DNA of 64,000 bases, taken from NCBI RefSeq assembly GCF_036543075.1, contig NZ_JAZHPF010000013.1, positions 38,598 to 102,597 of the forward strand, in the 5' to 3' direction. The position numbers and the translations under genes are program-made. Within the stretch, counting starts at the first letter, position 1. Each line of letters begins with the position of its first letter. The DNA comes from Deinococcus sp. YIM 134068. Its GTDB lineage: Bacteria; Deinococcota; Deinococci; Deinococcales; Deinococcaceae. This document shows, one piece after another, positions 44,033 through 55,194 of the stretch. The notes under the pieces are model-generated. The model saw nothing but the letters and a program-made list of their open reading frames with translations, made no database searches and had not been told where the DNA came from.

Positions 44033-44067
44033 GCGGCCAGCTTCCAGCGGCCAGCCGCCAGCGGGCG
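44033..44067. repeat. Dispersed GGCCAGCTTCCAGCGGCC repeat at the mug start
   Basis: GGCGGCCAGCTTCCAGCGGC followed by CAGCCGCCAGCGGGCG lies immediately before mug. In reverse orientation it matches the copies at 17465 and 47889. Confidence 0.75.
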
Positions 44068-44087
44068 AGGATTACCTCGTCCCGGAC

Positions 44088-44594
44088 GTGCTGCAACCGG
44101 GGCTGACGCTCGTACTTGTCGGCACGGCACCAAGCCGCATCAGTGCGCGGGCGCGGGCTTATTATGCCAACCCGGAGAACAAGTTCTGGCGGGTCCTTGC
44201 CGAAGTCGGGCTGACGCCGAGACAACTCGCCCCGCGCGAGTACGCCACCCTCCCTCAGTACGGCATCGGCCTGACGGACGTGGCGAAGCGGCATAGCGGC
44301 GTGGACTCCGCCCTGCCCACAGAGGCGTGGGCACCGGACGAACTGCGCGCCAAGCTCCGGCACCACCAGCCGGCCATTGTCGCCTTCACCTCCAAGCGCG
44401 GTGCCTCCGAAACGCTGGGGCTGCCGACGGGCAAGCTCCCCTACGGCCCTCAACTCCTGCCGCTGGAGGGCACTGAGGTCTGGGTGCTGCCGTCCACGAG
44501 TCCGCTCGGGCACAACCACTTCCAGCTCGGGCCGTGGCAGGCGCTCGCGGACCGGGTGAGGGAAGTGCGCGGGGAAAGGGAAATGGGAACGTGA
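44088..44594 (+). CDS. mug: Mismatch-specific uracil-DNA glycosylase (Mug/TDG family)
   Basis: Mug removes uracil or thymine from G mismatches in DNA. The 168 residues show LVLVGTAPSRISARARAYYANPENKFWRVL at the nucleotide pocket and VWVLPSTSPLGHNHF, the DNA-intercalating loop region. The usual catalytic Asn of GINPG is replaced (GTAPS); the D. radiodurans Mug is reported to use an Asp instead, so loss of activity should not be assumed. GTG 44088 is the first usable start, but the conserved LVPDV stretch begins before it and merges with a dispersed repeat, so the true 5' end may have been altered. Confidence 0.88.
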   Translation: MLQPGLTLVLVGTAPSRISARARAYYANPENKFWRVLAEVGLTPRQLAPREYATLPQYGIGLTDVAKRHSGVDSALPTEAWAPDELRAKLRHHQPAIVAFTSKRGASETLGLPTGKLPYGPQLLPLEGTEVWVLPSTSPLGHNHFQLGPWQALADRVREVRGEREMGT

Positions 44595-44640
44595 GGGGCG
44601 CGGGAACCAGCCCGGCGTTCGTCGCGTACCCTGGGGAATC

Positions 44641-45450
44641 ATGCCCTCCGTGGACCCCATGACCGTCCTCAGCGCCGCCCGCACCGGCTCGCGGGTGGTG
44701 CGGTATCTGATTCGCCCGGCGCGTCGCCTGTCCGCCCGTTCCCGCGACGCCTGGGAACGCGACCCGTGGCTGCCGCCGTCCAGTGGGCCGACGCAGAGCC
44801 TCCGGCGTGGGGTAAGCGTGGTGCGGCGGGCGGTCGGCCTCGTCGTGCTGCTCGCGCTGGGTGTGCTGGGGGCGCTCCTGCTCGGGCCGCTGCTGCTGCT
44901 CCTCGGCTTCGGCACCGCGTTCGGGAGCGATGTGGCGGGTTGGCTCCTCGCCTTCACGCTGCTGCTCGTCACCCTGGGCGCGGTGTGGACGGCACGGCGG
45001 GCGGCCCTGCTGATCCGGGCGCGCGAGGAGGACCATACCGACCTCGTGACGCTGGAGGAGCCGAGAGCGGTGGGCGCTTCGAGGAACAACGATGAAGCGG
45101 GTCTGCTCGCCCTTCTGCGCGGCGGCGAACGTGTCCTGCCCGTGCCCACCCGCACCGCGCTCCGGGCCACCGTACTCGCCACCCGCGACGCCCTGCGGCT
45201 GACGGCGGGCGACCTCTCGCTGGGCCGCGACGCCTACGACGCCCGGCAGGCCGCCCGAGAGGACCTTCCCGACCTGTTGCGGACCTACCGCGCCGCTCCC
45301 CGCACGCCCGAAGCCGACCGCCTGATGCTGGAGCAACTCGCCCTCATGGAGCGCCGCATGGGCGAGATCGTCCGCGAGCGGCAGGGCGCGCGGACCCGCA
45401 CGCTGGACGCTCAGCGCCGCTATCTGGAGAGCAAGTACGGGAAGGAGTGA
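44641..45450 (+). CDS. Membrane protein with two helices, unknown
   Basis: The 269-residue product has a basic N-terminus, two adjacent membrane helices (AVGLVVLLALGVLGALLLGPLL and GWLLAFTLLLVTLGAVW) and a charged, helix-rich cytoplasmic domain ending in LMLEQLALMERRMGEIVRER. No family is recognised. TACCCT lies eight bases before the ATG, in the leaderless layout. It converges with kynA. Confidence 0.7.
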   Translation: MPSVDPMTVLSAARTGSRVVRYLIRPARRLSARSRDAWERDPWLPPSSGPTQSLRRGVSVVRRAVGLVVLLALGVLGALLLGPLLLLLGFGTAFGSDVAGWLLAFTLLLVTLGAVWTARRAALLIRAREEDHTDLVTLEEPRAVGASRNNDEAGLLALLRGGERVLPVPTRTALRATVLATRDALRLTAGDLSLGRDAYDARQAAREDLPDLLRTYRAAPRTPEADRLMLEQLALMERRMGEIVRERQGARTRTLDAQRRYLESKYGKE

Positions 45451-45495
45451 GGAGAGAGTAGCCCCCTCTTCTCCCAACGACTAACCCCTAACCCC

Positions 45496-46335
45496 TCACA
45501 ACTCCGTCCGCACCTGCCACAACTCGGGAAACAGCACCGTCTCCAGCGCCCGCCGCAGATACCCGGCCCCGCTCGTGCCCCCGCTGCCCGTCTTGAAGCC
45601 AATGGTGCGCTCCACCGTCGTCAGGTGGTTGTAGCGCCAGCGGCGGAAGTTGTCCTCCACGTCGAGCAGCTTCTCCGCGAGTTCGTATAGGTCCCAGTAC
45701 CGCTCGGTGTCTCGGTAGACGGTGAGCCACGCCGCCAGAACTTCCGGGTGCGCGGTGGGCGGTTGCGTCCGGTCGCGGTTCAGCACCTCGTCGGGCACGG
45801 GCAGGCCGCGTGCGGCGAGCAGGCGCAGGGCGAGGTCATACACGCTGGGGGCCTGGAAGTCGGCTTCGAGCGGGCCGTGTACGTCCGGGCGGTGTGCGTG
45901 GGGGCGGAGCAGCGCGGCGTGACGATTGCCGAGCAGAAATTCCATCGTCCGGTAGTTGGCGGACTGGAAGCCCGAAGCCGCCCCGAACGCATCCCGGAAT
46001 AGAAGGTAGTCGGCGGGAGTCATCGTCTTCAGGACCTCCCACGCCTGGGTCAGTTGCTCCTGGGCACGCACTACCCGGCTCAGGCCCTTGAGCGGCGCGT
46101 CGATCACTCCCTCTTCCAGATGCCGCATGGCCGCCCGCAATTCCACGTTGATGAGATGCAGCCACACCTCAGAGACGTGGTGGACGGCGATGAAGAGGTG
46201 TTCGTCGTGCGCGCCCGTGAGGGGTTGGTGGGCGCTGAGCAGCGTGTCCAGCCGCAGGTAGTCGCCGTAGGAGAGCGAGCGGGTGAAGTCGGTCTGGGCG
46301 CGTTCGGGAGAATCGGCGTCGGGTCGCTGGGTCAT
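45496..46335 (-). CDS. kynA: Tryptophan 2,3-dioxygenase
   Basis: KynA opens the indole ring of tryptophan to N-formylkynurenine using heme and oxygen. The 279 residues contain YGDYLRLDTLLSAHQPL, HDEHLFIAVHHVSEVWLHLI (substrate-pocket His), SGFQSANYRTMEFLLGN and RWRYNHLTTVERTIGFKTGSGGT, where the His of YNHL is the heme ligand. The ATG begins one base after the kynU stop. A kynurenine formamidase (kynB) would be expected nearby but is not in the window. Confidence 0.97.
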   Translation of the reverse strand: MTQRPDADSPERAQTDFTRSLSYGDYLRLDTLLSAHQPLTGAHDEHLFIAVHHVSEVWLHLINVELRAAMRHLEEGVIDAPLKGLSRVVRAQEQLTQAWEVLKTMTPADYLLFRDAFGAASGFQSANYRTMEFLLGNRHAALLRPHAHRPDVHGPLEADFQAPSVYDLALRLLAARGLPVPDEVLNRDRTQPPTAHPEVLAAWLTVYRDTERYWDLYELAEKLLDVEDNFRRWRYNHLTTVERTIGFKTGSGGTSGAGYLRRALETVLFPELWQVRTEL

Positions 46336-46336
46336 C

Positions 46337-47593
46337 TCAAGTCACCGCGTTTCTCTCGGCGTGGCGGGCGTCCTGCCAGCGGCCCTCGCGCATCACGGTT
46401 TCGAGGGTCTGGACGGCGTGCCACACGTCCTCGTGGCTGGTGTACAGGGGCGTGAAGCCGAAGCGCAGGATGTCCGGCGCGCGGAAGTCCCCGATCACCC
46501 CCGCCGTGATGAGGGCCTGCATGATCTCGTAGCCGTGCGGGTGGGCGAGGCTGACCTGACTGCCGCGCCGCTCGTCGTCCCCCGGCGTGACGAGCCGGAA
46601 GCCGTGGCGGGCACAGAGGGGCCGCATCAATTCAATGAAGATGCGGGTGAGGCTCAGCGACTTCTCGCGCACCTGCCCCATGTCCACGTCCTCGAAGACT
46701 TCCAGCGCGGCGTCGAGCGCACTCAGGCCCAGGATGCTCGGCGTGCCCGTCTGGTACTGCCGGATGCCCGACGCGCCCGCGTACCGCGACGTGAACTCGA
46801 AGGGCGAGGCGTGCCCCATCCACCCGCTCAGGACGTTGGGGGCGGAGGCGTGATGACGGCGGGCGACGTAGAGGAAGGCGGGCGCTCCCGGTCCCCCGTT
46901 CAGGTACTTGTACCCGCACCCCACCGCGAAGTCGGCCCCCGCCCCGTTCAGGTCCACCGGGAAGGCCCCCGCGCTGTGGGCGAGGTCCCAGAGGGTGAGT
47001 GCCCCGCGTTCCTGCGCCCGCCGCGTTACCGCCGGGAGGTCGTGCCGCTCGCCCGTCCGGTAGTCCACCTGCGTGAGCATCAGCACGGCGGTCTCGTCGT
47101 CCACCGCGTCCGCGACCCCGGCGGGGGAGACCAGCCGCAACTCCGCCCGCGCCTCCCCCAGCAACTCCGCCAGCCCCTGCGCGATGTACAGGTCGGTGGG
47201 GAAGTTGTCTTCCTCGGCCACGATCACGCGCCGCCGGGAGTCCTTCCTCGCGGCCAGATGGAGCGCCGCCGACAGCACTTTGAATAGATTCACGCTCGTG
47301 CTGTCGGCGGCAACTACTTCGTCCGCGTCCGCACCGATCAGCCGGGCGATGCGGGCACCCACGCGGGCGGGCAGATCGATCCAGCCGTGCTTGTTCCACG
47401 AGCGGATGAGGTCCACCCCCCACTCCTCGCGCACCACCTTCTCGACCCGTGCGGGCACGCGGGCGGGCAGCACGCCGAGGCTGTTGCCATCGAGGTAGAT
47501 CACGCCGCCCGGAAGCAGGAACTCGGCGCGTTTGGAGGCCAGGGGGTCGCGGGTGTCCAGATCGCGGAGGGTGGGGAGGTCGGGTGGGGTCAT
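46337..47593 (-). CDS. kynU: Kynureninase
   Basis: KynU cleaves kynurenine to anthranilate and alanine with pyridoxal phosphate. The 418 residues have FLLPGGVIYLDGNSLGVLP, GADADEVVAADSTSVNLFKVL, DLAHSAGAFPVDL and GCGYKYLNGGPGAPAFLYV with the cofactor-binding Lys in YKYLN, then GWMGHASPFEF. TACCCT (47600-47605, minus strand) lies six bases before the ATG. It is the first gene of kynU-kynA, a tryptophan-degradation operon. Confidence 0.97.
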   Translation of the reverse strand: MTPPDLPTLRDLDTRDPLASKRAEFLLPGGVIYLDGNSLGVLPARVPARVEKVVREEWGVDLIRSWNKHGWIDLPARVGARIARLIGADADEVVAADSTSVNLFKVLSAALHLAARKDSRRRVIVAEEDNFPTDLYIAQGLAELLGEARAELRLVSPAGVADAVDDETAVLMLTQVDYRTGERHDLPAVTRRAQERGALTLWDLAHSAGAFPVDLNGAGADFAVGCGYKYLNGGPGAPAFLYVARRHHASAPNVLSGWMGHASPFEFTSRYAGASGIRQYQTGTPSILGLSALDAALEVFEDVDMGQVREKSLSLTRIFIELMRPLCARHGFRLVTPGDDERRGSQVSLAHPHGYEIMQALITAGVIGDFRAPDILRFGFTPLYTSHEDVWHAVQTLETVMREGRWQDARHAERNAVT

Positions 47594-47631
47594 GGGGGTA
47601 GGGTAGGGGAAAGTGGGGCGGGGGTGTGCCC

Positions 47632-47844
47632 TCAGCGCCGCGCGAGCCGACCGAGCGCCGCCGATGCGGGCGAGCGGGTACGGCGGGGACGGGCGACAAG
47701 TTCACCGCCACAGTTGGGGCAGACGAGATTCATCTCTCCCGCACAGGTCGGGCAGAAGGTGCATTCGAAGGAGCAAATTGCCGCTTCGCCGTCTGCCGGG
47801 AGGGGAGCACGGCACCGCTCGCAGGCGGGCTTCATCTTGAGCAT
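47632..47844 (-). CDS. DUF1272 small Cys-rich protein
   Basis: The 70-residue protein has four CxxC-like pairs: CERCRAPLP, CSFECTFCPTCAGEM and CPNCGGELVARPRR, the DUF1272 pattern, which suggests bound zinc. The basic C-terminus is extra. TATGCT (47851-47856, minus strand) lies six bases before the ATG at 47844. The gene is independent of glyS, which ends 74 bases upstream. Confidence 0.9.
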   Translation of the reverse strand: MLKMKPACERCRAPLPADGEAAICSFECTFCPTCAGEMNLVCPNCGGELVARPRRTRSPASAALGRLARR

Positions 47845-47888
47845 GTGGGGAGCATACGAAGAAACCCCCGCACGCGGCAGGGGCCTTC

Positions 47889-47918
47889 GCTGGTCGCTGG
47901 CGGCTGGAAGCTGGCCGC

Positions 47919-47922
<4 letters not shown>
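47889..47922. repeat. Dispersed GGAAGCTGGCCGCT repeat at the glyS end
   Basis: TCGCTGGCGGCTGGAAGCTG followed by GCCGCTTACC overlaps the glyS stop codon. The same words end the twin ABC gene (17465) and precede mug (44033). Confidence 0.7.
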
Positions 47923-49433
<1,511 letters not shown>

Positions 49434-49727
49434 AACCTCTCCTTTCCCGCATCCGCCGAGGCGCTTCCCTGAGCAGGGCAAAAGAAAAACGCCCCGGCGA
49501 ATGCTCGCCTGGGGACGCAGATTTCATGTTCTACGCGGTTCCACCCCAGTTCCAGCCCGGCGCTCTGCCGATGCTGGCACTTTTGTCAGTTTGAACAGGC
49601 TCCCCGCCGCCCTTCCCGTCGCCGCTGGCCGCCTGACTCTCACCGTCTCAGGCTCGCTCATGACCCGAGGCATGTCGGGCCGTTGACTGCTTTGCGGCGG
49701 TACTCCTGCGGATCAACGCCTGAGCAG
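49434..49727 (-). promoter_or_regulatory. T-box riboswitch of glyS
   Basis: On the minus strand the leader contains the T-box sequence GGGGTGGAACCGCG (49534-49547 on the plus strand), whose GGTGGAACC core is the conserved tRNA-acceptor-binding element, followed by a terminator hairpin at 49485-49517. Upstream are a GGAGTACC segment resembling the AGTA element of stem I and, in GAGTCAGGCGGCC, a GGC triplet that could be the glycine specifier. The specifier assignment is tentative. The family senses the charging state of tRNA and switches terminator to antiterminator. Confidence 0.85.
49485..49517 (-). terminator. T-box terminator hairpin
   Basis: CGCCCCGGCGA (49490-49500) pairs with TCGCCTGGGGACG (49505-49517) with small bulges; the minus-strand RNA continues TTTTTC. 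The antiterminator would use the T-box bases just upstream. Confidence 0.85.
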
Positions 49728-49756
49728 AGTGTGGCGCAGGTCGGTGATGGGGTCAA
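49728..49756 (-). promoter_or_regulatory. Predicted glyS promoter
   Basis: TTGACC (49751-49756) and CACACT (49728-49733) on the minus strand are 17 bases apart, giving a leader of nearly 300 bases. Confidence 0.55.
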
Positions 49757-49759
49757 GGG

Positions 49760-50590
49760 TCAGTCGGGCGGAATGAACGTGATGTGCGGCTTCATCTCGC
49801 CGTCGTCGCTCACAACCATCAGGCACAACTTGCGCTTGCCGGGGTGGAGGTCAAGCTGAAGGGCGGGCTTGTCTTCCCGGTCCAGCAGCGTCCAGAGGGC
49901 GGGCGTCTCCATGTGGCCGTGGAGGCTGGCGGTGAAGTCGGGCGGCAACAGGGGCAGGTCGCGGAGGCGGGTGCCGTTGTCGGCATGGAGACCCAGCGGA
50001 AACCACACCACGTGGTCCTCGGCGTCATCCCGGAGATCGGCGGCCCGGTTCCTGCCGCCTGCGAGGCGTTCGGGGCTGGGGCGCGTGGCGTGGGAGAGGA
50101 GTATCCGGCTCTCCGGCGCTCCAACTTCCAGCCACAGCCGCCCGTGTTCCCTCAGCCAGCGCAGGTCCTCGGCCAGAGCGCCCGCGTCCCCCTTCCCGCT
50201 CCAGCCGTAGGATGCGGCGGCCTCCCGCCCCCCGACCTTCCACCACAGGTTCATCAGCGCCCGGTCGTCGTCCAGCACGCCAGCGGTGGCCATGACCTCA
50301 TGGTTGCCGAGCAGGACCTCGGCGCGGCCCGACTCCACGAGGGAACGCACCGTCTCCAGCACCTCGCGCGAGTCGTCGGGAGTTCCTGCGGTTGCTCGTG
50401 CCCGCCTCGCTTCCCGCCGCCTCGTCGAGTCGTCGATCAGGTCGCCCAGGAAGACGAGGCGCGACCGCCGATGGGGACCGTTCGCCACCTCCATTGCCGC
50501 GCGCAGCCGGGCCGCGTGGCCATGTATGTCGGGGATGACAAGCCAGGAGCCGTCCCAGCTATCGGCCTTCCAGGTGAGCAGGGTTTTCAT
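49760..50590 (-). CDS. Metallophosphoesterase
   Basis: The 276-residue protein has the calcineurin-type metal motifs in order: PDIHGH at the N-terminus, FLGDLIDD, LLGNHEVMA, a His in LLSHATRP and the final LHGHMETP. It resembles the bis(nucleoside)-polyphosphate and protein phosphatases of the ApaH/Prp kind, but the substrate is not defined. The ATG at 50590 overlaps the preceding stop as ATGA. It is the third gene of an operon with a YbjN-like and a DUF697-type gene. Confidence 0.88.
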   Translation of the reverse strand: MKTLLTWKADSWDGSWLVIPDIHGHAARLRAAMEVANGPHRRSRLVFLGDLIDDSTRRREARRARATAGTPDDSREVLETVRSLVESGRAEVLLGNHEVMATAGVLDDDRALMNLWWKVGGREAAASYGWSGKGDAGALAEDLRWLREHGRLWLEVGAPESRILLSHATRPSPERLAGGRNRAADLRDDAEDHVVWFPLGLHADNGTRLRDLPLLPPDFTASLHGHMETPALWTLLDREDKPALQLDLHPGKRKLCLMVVSDDGEMKPHITFIPPD

Positions 50591-51090
50591 GGCCGGGGCG
50601 TCGGCGGCAGCCCACCCCGGCTCAGCCATGCGCGGAAGACGACCGTTTCCGTCAAGAAGGCGCGCAGCCAGGCGAGTTGGGTTTCGGGGGTCGAGCCGCG
50701 CAGGTTCAGGCGGCGGCTGAGCCTCACCGCCGGGTCGCCGAGTGAGTTCGTTCCGAGGCTGGCCGTGCTCTGCCGGGTCCGGTTCCACGCCTCCACCTGC
50801 GCCTGGGTGGGCAGCGGCAGATCGCTGTCGTCGAGGTCGCACAGGGAGCAGGGCAGGGTCTGTACGACCGTGACCTCACGGCAGGGGCCGGGAGCACAGC
50901 CCGCGAAGTGGAGGTCCACCTGTCGCCCGTCGGGCAAGCGCAGCCGCGCCAGCGGCTTGTCGGGGTCGGGCACCGAGATGATGCGGTAGCCCGCGTCCAA
51001 CGTCGCCAGGACGGCCTCGAAGGTGGGAGGTGTGGTCGCCACGGTGATACCAGCGAGGAGGAGGGCACCCACGGTGAGGGCACGCCTCAC
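50587..51090 (-). CDS. Exported protein, possibly YbjN-like
   Basis: The 167-residue protein starts with a signal peptide or membrane anchor (ALTVGALLLAGITVATTPP). The core FEAVLATLDAGYRIISVPDPDKPLARLRLPDG has the rhythm of YbjN-type domains, but the match is by eye only. A CDLDD stretch with nearby Cys residues (CAPGPC, CSLCD) is odd and could bind metal. The GTG at 51090 follows GAGGG. It lies ten bases behind the DUF697-type gene. Confidence 0.6.
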   Translation of the reverse strand: MRRALTVGALLLAGITVATTPPTFEAVLATLDAGYRIISVPDPDKPLARLRLPDGRQVDLHFAGCAPGPCREVTVVQTLPCSLCDLDDSDLPLPTQAQVEAWNRTRQSTASLGTNSLGDPAVRLSRRLNLRGSTPETQLAWLRAFLTETVVFRAWLSRGGLPPTPRP

Positions 51091-51100
51091 GCCCCGACCC

Positions 51101-51685
<585 letters not shown>

Positions 51686-51738
51686 GGGGGGAGTGTACCC
51701 CCGCACCCGCCCGGCATCCAAATTGGTCCGGCCAGACG

Positions 51739-51779
51739 AAAAAGCACGAGGGCACGCCGGGGAGGAGTGGCGTGCCCTC
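51739..51779 (-). terminator. Intrinsic terminator behind cysS
   Basis: GAGGGCACGCC (51748-51758) pairs perfectly with GGCGTGCCCTC (51769-51779); on the minus strand it continues GTGCTTTTTCG. It lies about 155 bases behind cysS and before the DUF697 promoter. Confidence 0.85.
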
Positions 51780-51933
51780 GGAGGGGGAGGGAGAGCGCGA
51801 TTGCTCGGCGCTCAAGTACAGGGTACGGATGCCCTATGACAGCTTTCTGACAGGCTGTTCGTCAGGAGGAGTCACCGGGGACCAGTCGCCAGTCAGGAAG
51901 AGAGGGGCGTGAGCCGGGGCGTCTACCTCCCCC

Positions 51934-53406
<1,473 letters not shown>

Positions 53407-53428
53407 GGGTGGCTCCTGGGAGACAAAG

Positions 53429-53464
53429 AAAACCGCCGCGCCACATGAAGGGAGGGCGCGGCGG
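53429..53464 (-). terminator. Terminator-like hairpin in the cysS leader
   Basis: CCGCCGCGCC (53433-53442) pairs perfectly with GGCGCGGCGG (53455-53464); on the minus strand TTTTCTTTG follows, only 23 bases before the cysS ATG. No T-box sequence is seen. No gene ends upstream on this strand, so the hairpin must act on the cysS transcript itself. Confidence 0.65.
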
Positions 53465-53530
53465 CAGGATCGCTGCTGACCGCTAGGGGAGGCAACAGGC
53501 GAGACTCATGGGGTCACTCTAGCAGAGCCG

Positions 53531-53573
53531 GTCAGTGCTGACGGCTGAGAGCTGACGGCTGACGGCTCCCGCC
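53531..53573. repeat. Dispersed GCTGACGGCTGA-type repeat
   Basis: GTGCTGACGGCTGAGAGCTG followed by ACGGCTGACGGCTCCCGCCT lies in the divergent space before the AI-2E-type permease; a small partial copy stands at 53470-53488. Confidence 0.75.
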
Positions 53574-53597
53574 TGCCCGCCCGATATGATGGCGAGC

Positions 53598-54713
53598 GTG
53601 ATCGCCCCACCCCGACCGCCCAACGCCTTCCAGTACGTGTGGCGCAGCCCGTGGGTGCGCGCGGTCGTGTTCGGGCTGGCCTTTTACGTCGCCTACCGCC
53701 TGCTGGGGCGCGTCACGACCGTGGTGGTGGACTTCGCGCTGGGCTTCCTCATCGCGTACCTCGCCAATCCGCTGCTCAACTGGCTGGAGCGGGGGCGGGT
53801 GGCGCGCGGGCTGGGCGTCTTCTTCGTCCTCCTGATCTTCCTGGGCATCTTCGCGCTGGCGGGCGTGCTGCTCGTCACCGTGTCGGCGCAGTTCATCCAG
53901 CTCCTCGACGACCTGCCCGAGCAGATCGGTCGCCTGAGCCTGCTGCTCGACCGCTCGTTCGCCTGGCTGGGTGAGCGCGGCGTGACCGGGCTGGACGGGG
54001 TGCGGGGTCGGCTCACCGAGGCCGTTCAGACCTACGTGCAGAACCTCGGCCAGAACATTATCCCGATCCTGCAAAACCTGCTCAACTCCACCGGGTCCAT
54101 CTTCAACCGCCTGATCTCCATCGGCGGCGTGCTGGGACAGGTCCTCCTCATCCTGCTGCTGAGCGTGTACCTGATGCTGGACTACAGCCGCGTAAACACG
54201 GCGCTGCTGCGCGCCTTCCCGCGCCCCTGGCAACCGCGCGTGCTGGAGCTGAGCGGGCTGATCGGCACGGCGGTCGGCGGCTACGTGCGCGGCCAACTCC
54301 TGATCGCCCTCTTCATCGGCGTCTTCGTGTGGCTGGGCCTCACCCTGATCGGGATTCCCAGCGCCGCCGCCATCGGCTTTCTCGCCGGGGCCTTCAACAT
54401 CGTGCCGTATCTGGGGCCGATCATCGGCGCGACGCCCGCGCTGCTGCTCGCCCTGCCGTCGGGCTGGGTGACGATGCTCCTCGTCGTCGTGATCTTCGTG
54501 GCCGCCAACCAGATCGAGAGCAACTTCCTCAGCCCCTACATCCTGAGCAGGACCACCGACCTCCACCCCATCACGGTCCTCGTCGCCATCCTCGTCGGCG
54601 TGGCTCTGCTCGGCTTCACGGGGGCGCTGCTGGCCGTGCCGACCGTGGCGTTGGGGAAGCTGTTGTTGGAGAAGTACTACTATCCGAGCCGGGTGTACAC
54701 GGAAGGGCCGTAG
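53598..54713 (+). CDS. AI-2E family (PerM/YdiK-type) permease
   Basis: The 371-residue membrane protein has eight or so hydrophobic segments. The family-typical stretches are VVDFALGFLIAYLANPLLNWLERG near the N-terminus, GQVLLILLLSVYLMLDYSRV, and GIPSAAAIGFLAGAFNIVPYLGPIIGATPALLLAL with ESNFLSPYILSRTTDLHPITVLVAILVG. Members export autoinducer-2 or act as sodium/proton antiporters, and the role here is open. The GTG at 53598 is chosen because TATGAT (53585-53590) stands seven bases before it; an ATG at 53586 overlaps that box. Confidence 0.9.
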   Translation: MIAPPRPPNAFQYVWRSPWVRAVVFGLAFYVAYRLLGRVTTVVVDFALGFLIAYLANPLLNWLERGRVARGLGVFFVLLIFLGIFALAGVLLVTVSAQFIQLLDDLPEQIGRLSLLLDRSFAWLGERGVTGLDGVRGRLTEAVQTYVQNLGQNIIPILQNLLNSTGSIFNRLISIGGVLGQVLLILLLSVYLMLDYSRVNTALLRAFPRPWQPRVLELSGLIGTAVGGYVRGQLLIALFIGVFVWLGLTLIGIPSAAAIGFLAGAFNIVPYLGPIIGATPALLLALPSGWVTMLLVVVIFVAANQIESNFLSPYILSRTTDLHPITVLVAILVGVALLGFTGALLAVPTVALGKLLLEKYYYPSRVYTEGP

Positions 54714-54718
54714 GGACG

Positions 54719-54772
54719 CGGAAGGTCGAAGGCAGAAGGCTTGCTGAGGCCATCCGCCTTCTGCCTTTAACC
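54719..54772. repeat. GGCAGAAGGC inverted repeat between convergent genes
   Basis: GGCAGAAGGC and GCCTTCTGCC form a ten-base perfect inverted repeat with a short loop between the ends of two convergent genes (54713 and 54767). It can act as a two-way terminator; TTT follows on the plus strand. Confidence 0.7.
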
Positions 54773-55129
54773 CTCTGCCTCCAGCAACTCCACCTGCCGT
54801 CCGTCGGGGTCCTGCACGAACGCCATGTCGCGCCCGCCGGGGCTGGGCTGGAGGTCGCGGGTCACGGGGACGCCCTCGGCACGGAGGTTGGGAAGGAGGT
54901 CGCGCAGGCCGGAAACGTGCAGGGCGATGTGTTCGGCCCAATGCGAGTGCGGATTCGGCGTCTCCGTCCCGATCTGGAAGAACTGGATGCGCCCGCCGCC
55001 CAGCCGCACCACGCCGCGCCGGAAGCCCTCGGGCGTCGTCACGTCCTTCTCCACCACGCCGCCCAACCGCGCGTAGAAGGCGAGGGTGGCCGTGAGGTCG
55101 CGCGTGAGGAAGGAGACGTGCTTGAGCAT
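54767..55129 (-). CDS. VOC family (glyoxalase-like) protein
   Basis: The 120-residue protein has the two beta-alpha-beta-beta-beta modules of the vicinal oxygen chelate fold: HVSFLTRDLTATLAFYARLGG with FQIGTETPNPHSHWAEHIALHVSGL, and FVQDPDGRQVELLEAEG with the C-terminal metal-binding Glu of VELLE. Metal-binding His residues are visible. The substrate cannot be told. TACGCT (minus strand, 55137-55142 on plus) lies seven bases before the ATG. It is divergent from the next gene. Confidence 0.85.
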   Translation of the reverse strand: MLKHVSFLTRDLTATLAFYARLGGVVEKDVTTPEGFRRGVVRLGGGRIQFFQIGTETPNPHSHWAEHIALHVSGLRDLLPNLRAEGVPVTRDLQPSPGGRDMAFVQDPDGRQVELLEAEG

Positions 55130-55194
55130 GGGAGGGAGCGTAGAGCATTCGCCCGAGGCTGGCGGCTGGGCGCTCCGACGCGTACCCTCTCCCG

